A stretch of 64,000 bases of DNA from Lachnospiraceae bacterium. Lineage in GTDB: Bacteria > Bacillota > Clostridia > Lachnospirales > Lachnospiraceae. The position numbers and the translations under genes are program-made. The notes under the pieces were generated by a model, which searched no databases, was not told the DNA's origin, and saw only the letters and a program-made list of their open reading frames with translations. Positions 61,282-64,000 of this stretch are shown here, piece by piece (position 1 is the stretch's first letter; every line of letters begins with the position of its first letter). The DNA lies in the NCBI GenBank assembly GCA_009774175.1, contig VSNG01000007.1:52468-116467 (forward strand), given 5' to 3'.

Positions 61282-62409
61282 TCAGTTACTCAGAATTTTC
61301 TTTTCCAAAGATCTTTGAATGGCGTCAAAATCATAATCATGCTGTGTAAACTGATTAAATTTGTTGACGGACGCCGCGGGACGGCCTGCCTTTGCGCGGC
61401 GATGATTTTCGTCCAGAGGCAGAATATCGTTTTTATGGTGTACGCCGGCTTTGTACCAATTTGTCAGAATGCTGTCCGCATATTCAAAGCGGTGGCTGTC
61501 CGTAGCCAGAACCGTGCGTTCGCAGGCAGCAAGAATGACATCGGCTTCAAAGCCGTAAAGTTTCCGCCAGCGGTCAATGTAAGCCACTTCCGTTTCCGTT
61601 GGCATATTGTTCCGGCCAAGGGCGCGCATGATATCATAAACCGCTTTGTCGTATTTCCCTGAAAGGGCCGCCGCCTGTTTCGGAGTCGTGATGCCTTGCT
61701 CGGCCCAGCTTAAGGCTACTTTTTCTATGTAACGAAGATCCCTTTTGCCGCGGTCGACGCAGTATTGAATCAGGTAGTCCGTCAGATCCTCGGAAAAGCC
61801 CAGCTTGTCCATAATAAAAAGAATTGTCCGCATATCGCCGACGGAAAGCGGTTTTTTGAGGTACTGCTCCGCCACGAAGAGAAGCCTGGAAATGTTTTCG
61901 TCCGCTTTGAAGGTTTGTAGTTGTGCCGCGGTATAATTCGGTTTTTCGGGTACGGCCGGCAAAGCGGGCTCGACTACGGCTGCCAATGTGGGCTCGACTA
62001 CGGCTGCCAATGTGGGCGCAGTCGGCGCGGCGCACGGATAAGCGGCCATTTCTGCGGAAGGATAAGTGGTCATGCCCACAGAAGGAGCCTTGGCGGACAT
62101 ATTGACGGAAGGAGCCCCGGAATCCATCAGATGAATACCAACTATGTTTTTGCGGTCGTCGTAGTCCAGAAGGAGAAGGCGGTTTTTTTCCCAGTATTTG
62201 AGGGCGCGTATCACATCTTTCTCCGTATAGTTGAATTTATCCGCGATATCGCCAATGCTTGTGTCGAGCCTGGCGCTCATCATGCGGATCAGATATAAAT
62301 ATATTTTTAACTGCGCATCGTTGGCTGCCTGCATATACTCGTCGATAAAACGGTTAGAAATAACCGTGGAATCAGTATAATTATCCTGATAGATAGTCAA
62401 AACCCCCAT
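61282..62409 (-). CDS. DnaD-like primosomal protein
   Basis: A 375-residue protein. The N-terminal winged helix (residues ~25-90, FIDEYMQAANDAQLKIYLYL and IGDIADKFNYTEKDVIRAL) and two DnaD_2-type helical domains (about 190-320) match the DnaD/DnaB primosome family. A proline/alanine-rich linker (about residues 100-165) carries a tandem repeat (see repeat entry). ATG choice: the second of two adjacent ATGs (62409) is better spaced after AGGGGTG. Confidence 0.88.
   Translation of the reverse strand: MGVLTIYQDNYTDSTVISNRFIDEYMQAANDAQLKIYLYLIRMMSARLDTSIGDIADKFNYTEKDVIRALKYWEKNRLLLLDYDDRKNIVGIHLMDSGAPSVNMSAKAPSVGMTTYPSAEMAAYPCAAPTAPTLAAVVEPTLAAVVEPALPAVPEKPNYTAAQLQTFKADENISRLLFVAEQYLKKPLSVGDMRTILFIMDKLGFSEDLTDYLIQYCVDRGKRDLRYIEKVALSWAEQGITTPKQAAALSGKYDKAVYDIMRALGRNNMPTETEVAYIDRWRKLYGFEADVILAACERTVLATDSHRFEYADSILTNWYKAGVHHKNDILPLDENHRRAKAGRPAASVNKFNQFTQHDYDFDAIQRSLEKKILSN
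61970..62025 (-). repeat. Tandem 24-bp repeat in the DnaD-like linker
   Basis: Two full in-frame copies of a unit containing GGCTCGACTACGGCTGCCAA, with partial copies at the edges. It encodes repeated PTLAAVVE-type peptides in a flexible linker, so copy-number change would be tolerated. Confidence 0.8.
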
Positions 62410-62475
62410 CATTACACCCCTGAAAGAAATAGTAGTAACCGGCATAATACAGCCTCCGCCGGCCGCTTAATCAAA

Positions 62476-62508
62476 GCGAACCTGTTCGCCTGTTTTTTGA
62501 GTATAGCA
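62476..62508 (-). promoter_or_regulatory. Promoter of dnaD-dnaI-prs with adjacent palindrome
   Basis: Reverse strand: extended -10 TG-c-TATACT (62500-62508). Just downstream a GCGAAC-2-GTTCGC inverted repeat (62476-62489) would lie at the start of the transcript. It resembles a LexA half-site pair but has spacing 2, not 4, so another repressor or an RNA hairpin is equally possible. Confidence 0.5.
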
Positions 62509-62602
62509 TTTGTTTTTCTGAAAATAAATGGGCAAACTGTCAGAAACGGATTAGCGTATATTAAATTCAGTCGGATAATTTTTTGTGGAAATTGTGGACA
62601 GG

Positions 62603-62637
62603 AAAAAAGGAAGCCCCCAAAAGGTGTTTATTCTTCC
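62603..62637 (-). terminator. Terminator of murC
   Basis: On the reverse strand GGAAG...CACC-TTTT-GGGG...CTTCC is followed by TTTTTT. It is about 65 bases past the murC stop. Confidence 0.75.
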
Positions 62638-62641
62638 ACAA

Positions 62642-62691
62642 AATATCCACAGAAAATAATTGGCCGTCGGCGGTTCTTTTCTGTGGATATT
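62642..62691. repeat. Long inverted repeat with two DnaA-box-like sequences after murC
   Basis: AATATCCACAGAAAA (62642-62656) and TTTTCTGTGGATATT (62677-62691) are exact reverse complements with a 20-base loop. Each arm contains ATATCCACA, one base from the DnaA box TTATCCACA, in opposite orientation. More TGTGGA motifs lie at 62584-62600. It may be a binding site upstream of replication-initiation genes, or simply a hairpin. Confidence 0.55.
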
Positions 62692-62699
62692 GTGAATAA

Positions 62700-64000
62700 T
62701 TATTTGTGTAACAGAGTTTCTCCGATTTTTACGACGTCGCCTGCACCCATAGTTATCAACAGATCATCCTTTGTGCAATTTTCTGAGAGAAATTTTTCAA
62801 TTGCTTCAAAGGAGGGGAAGTAATAACAGGAGTGCCCAAGCGACCTGATTTTTTCCTGCAGGGTTTGGGAGCTGATGCCCAGCGTATCCTTCTCTCTGGC
62901 GGCATAGATATCTGCCAGGACAATCTCGTCCGCGAGAGAGAGGGCTTTCGCAAATTCATCCAAAAAGGCTTTAGTTCTTGTGTAAGTATGCGGCTGGAAG
63001 ACGCACCAGAGCCGTTTGTGGGGATATTGTGCGGCTGCGTTTAACGTGGCGCGGATTTCCGTGGGATGATGGGCATAGTCGTCAATGATATTGACGCCGC
63101 TCATTTGTCCTTTATATTCAAAACGTCTGTCCGTGCCCCCAAAGGAAGAGAGACCCTCGTCAATATCTTTGTTGGAAAGCTGCAGCCGGTCGGCCACGGC
63201 AATTGCCGCCACTGCGTTTAAGATATTGTGTTCCCCGTGTACCCGTAGAGAAAATCTGCGGTCCGAACCGTTCTTTTCCTTTAACAGGAAAGCGGGACAG
63301 CCGGATTCGTCAAAGGTAATGTCGGAGACGTTATAGTCGAAATCCGGCGAAAAGCCGTAGGTGATGACACGGCAGGGAAGATTTTCGGTAATTTCCTGAT
63401 AATCTTTAATACCGCCGTTTATGATCAGCGTTCCATCGGCAGGTAATAATTCGGCAAAACGGCGGAAAGAATTGCGGATGTCGGCAAGATCCTTGAAGAA
63501 ATCAAGATGATCCTCTTCTATATTAAGAATAACGCCGATTTTAGGGAAAAAACTTAAAAAGCTGTTTGTGTACTCGCAGGCTTCCGTCACAAAGATATCG
63601 GACGCGCCCACCCGGATATTGCCGCCGATGGGCTTGTAGATACCGCCGATGGAAAGCGTGGGGTCGGTGTCCGCGCTCAGGAGGATGGTGGAAAGCATGG
63701 AAGTGGTGGTTGTTTTACCGTGGGTACCGCTGATGGCAATAGGCATTTTGTAATTTTTCATCATCTGCCCCAGGAGCTCCGCCCGTGTGAGAGTCGGAAT
63801 GCCAAGCTTTTTTGCGGCCAGAAGCTCCGGGTTATCGCCCTTTATGGCAGCGGTATAAACGACCAGGTCTATTGCGGCGGTAAGGTTTTCCTCGCGCTGG
63901 CCATAGAAGACTCTGACGCCTCGTTCTTCCAGCATACGGGTCAGATCGGAAGGTGTGCGGTCCGAGCCTGAAACTTTAAAACCCTCCGACAGGAGGATTT
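62700..64000 (-). CDS. murC: UDP-N-acetylmuramate-L-alanine ligase (partial, N-terminus off the window)
   Basis: Adds L-alanine to UDP-MurNAc, the first amino acid of the peptidoglycan stem peptide. The reverse-strand frame runs open to the right edge; the first visible residues (ILLSEGFKVSGSDRTPSDL) belong to the Rossmann domain, so only the first ~30 residues are missing. The ATP-binding P-loop AISGTHGKTTTTSML, EADH-type loop NIEEDHLDFF and DDYAHHPTEI are all present. An internal ATG at 63935 is not the true start. Confidence 0.96.
   Translation of the reverse strand, partial: ILLSEGFKVSGSDRTPSDLTRMLEERGVRVFYGQREENLTAAIDLVVYTAAIKGDNPELLAAKKLGIPTLTRAELLGQMMKNYKMPIAISGTHGKTTTTSMLSTILLSADTDPTLSIGGIYKPIGGNIRVGASDIFVTEACEYTNSFLSFFPKIGVILNIEEDHLDFFKDLADIRNSFRRFAELLPADGTLIINGGIKDYQEITENLPCRVITYGFSPDFDYNVSDITFDESGCPAFLLKEKNGSDRRFSLRVHGEHNILNAVAAIAVADRLQLSNKDIDEGLSSFGGTDRRFEYKGQMSGVNIIDDYAHHPTEIRATLNAAAQYPHKRLWCVFQPHTYTRTKAFLDEFAKALSLADEIVLADIYAAREKDTLGISSQTLQEKIRSLGHSCYYFPSFEAIEKFLSENCTKDDLLITMGAGDVVKIGETLLHK

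Noticed and set aside
62476..62489. LexA box at dnaD
   Set aside because: The two half-sites are separated by two bases rather than four, so it does not fit the SOS box used at uvrB.
1..64000. CRISPR array, rRNA or tRNA genes, prophage or insertion sequence
   Set aside because: No regularly spaced repeats, no rRNA-like stretches, no cloverleaf recognised by eye, and no transposase, integrase or phage structural genes in either strand.

Overview
The window looks like chromosome of an anaerobic, flagellated Clostridia member of the Lachnospiraceae type. The signs are Gram-positive gene orders (mbl-flhO-flhP, comFC-yvyF, cdaA-cdaR-glmM, rpsF-ssb-rpsR, gdpP-rplI-dnaB), a ferredoxin, pyruvate formate-lyase, strong AGGAGG ribosome binding sites and TTGACA/TATAAT-type promoters. 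Almost all of it is housekeeping DNA. I see no rRNA, tRNA, CRISPR array, prophage or intact insertion sequence.

Layout. 0-1.8 kb is gene debris: the start of a TetR regulator running off the left edge, a 10-bp-arm palindrome likely to be its operator, a 43-codon stub of a MATE efflux pump, a MerR stub and the tail of a DUF2971-like gene. Two LexA (SOS) boxes lie here, the second serving uvrB-uvrA (1.8-6.7 kb). An ECF sigma factor and its DUF4179 anti-sigma follow, then a reverse-strand ABC-class ATPase. 11-22.5 kb is one long forward block: mbl, two flagellar rod proteins, a rod-binding protein, recD2, comFC, yvyF, two membrane proteins of unknown role, then cdaA-cdaR-glmM (c-di-AMP synthesis and cell-wall precursor supply). 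HPr, leuA, a sirtuin and DUF951 come next, then rpsF-ssb-rpsR, gdpP (c-di-AMP breakdown), rplI, dnaB and a MerR regulator. A ferredoxin and a hybrid sensor kinase follow.

35.4-39.0 kb (reverse strand) holds the most unusual locus. Pyruvate formate-lyase is divided into a 679-residue catalytic core lacking the glycyl-radical domain and a separate 79-residue glycyl-radical protein. Between them lies a 70-residue protein whose first ~30 residues align without gaps to the start of the radical domain, but whose glycine loop is replaced by a CX2CX6C segment. Each of the three has its own ribosome binding site. pflA follows behind a terminator.

39-47 kb carries a DUF1858 protein, mecA, an unexplained short transcript, envelope hydrolases (GH18, CwlD-like amidase, SleB-like), tsaC and rpiB. 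47.1-54.7 kb is a full F-type ATP synthase operon (atpZ-I-B-E-F-H-A-G-D-C); its c subunit has the residues of a Na+ site, and a long-range hairpin lies between atpB and atpE. The right end holds a large exported protein with a degenerate C39-like tail, a HAD phosphatase, queT under a preQ1-I riboswitch, an atypical PRPP synthetase, DnaI-like and DnaD-like replication proteins, and murC running off the right edge.
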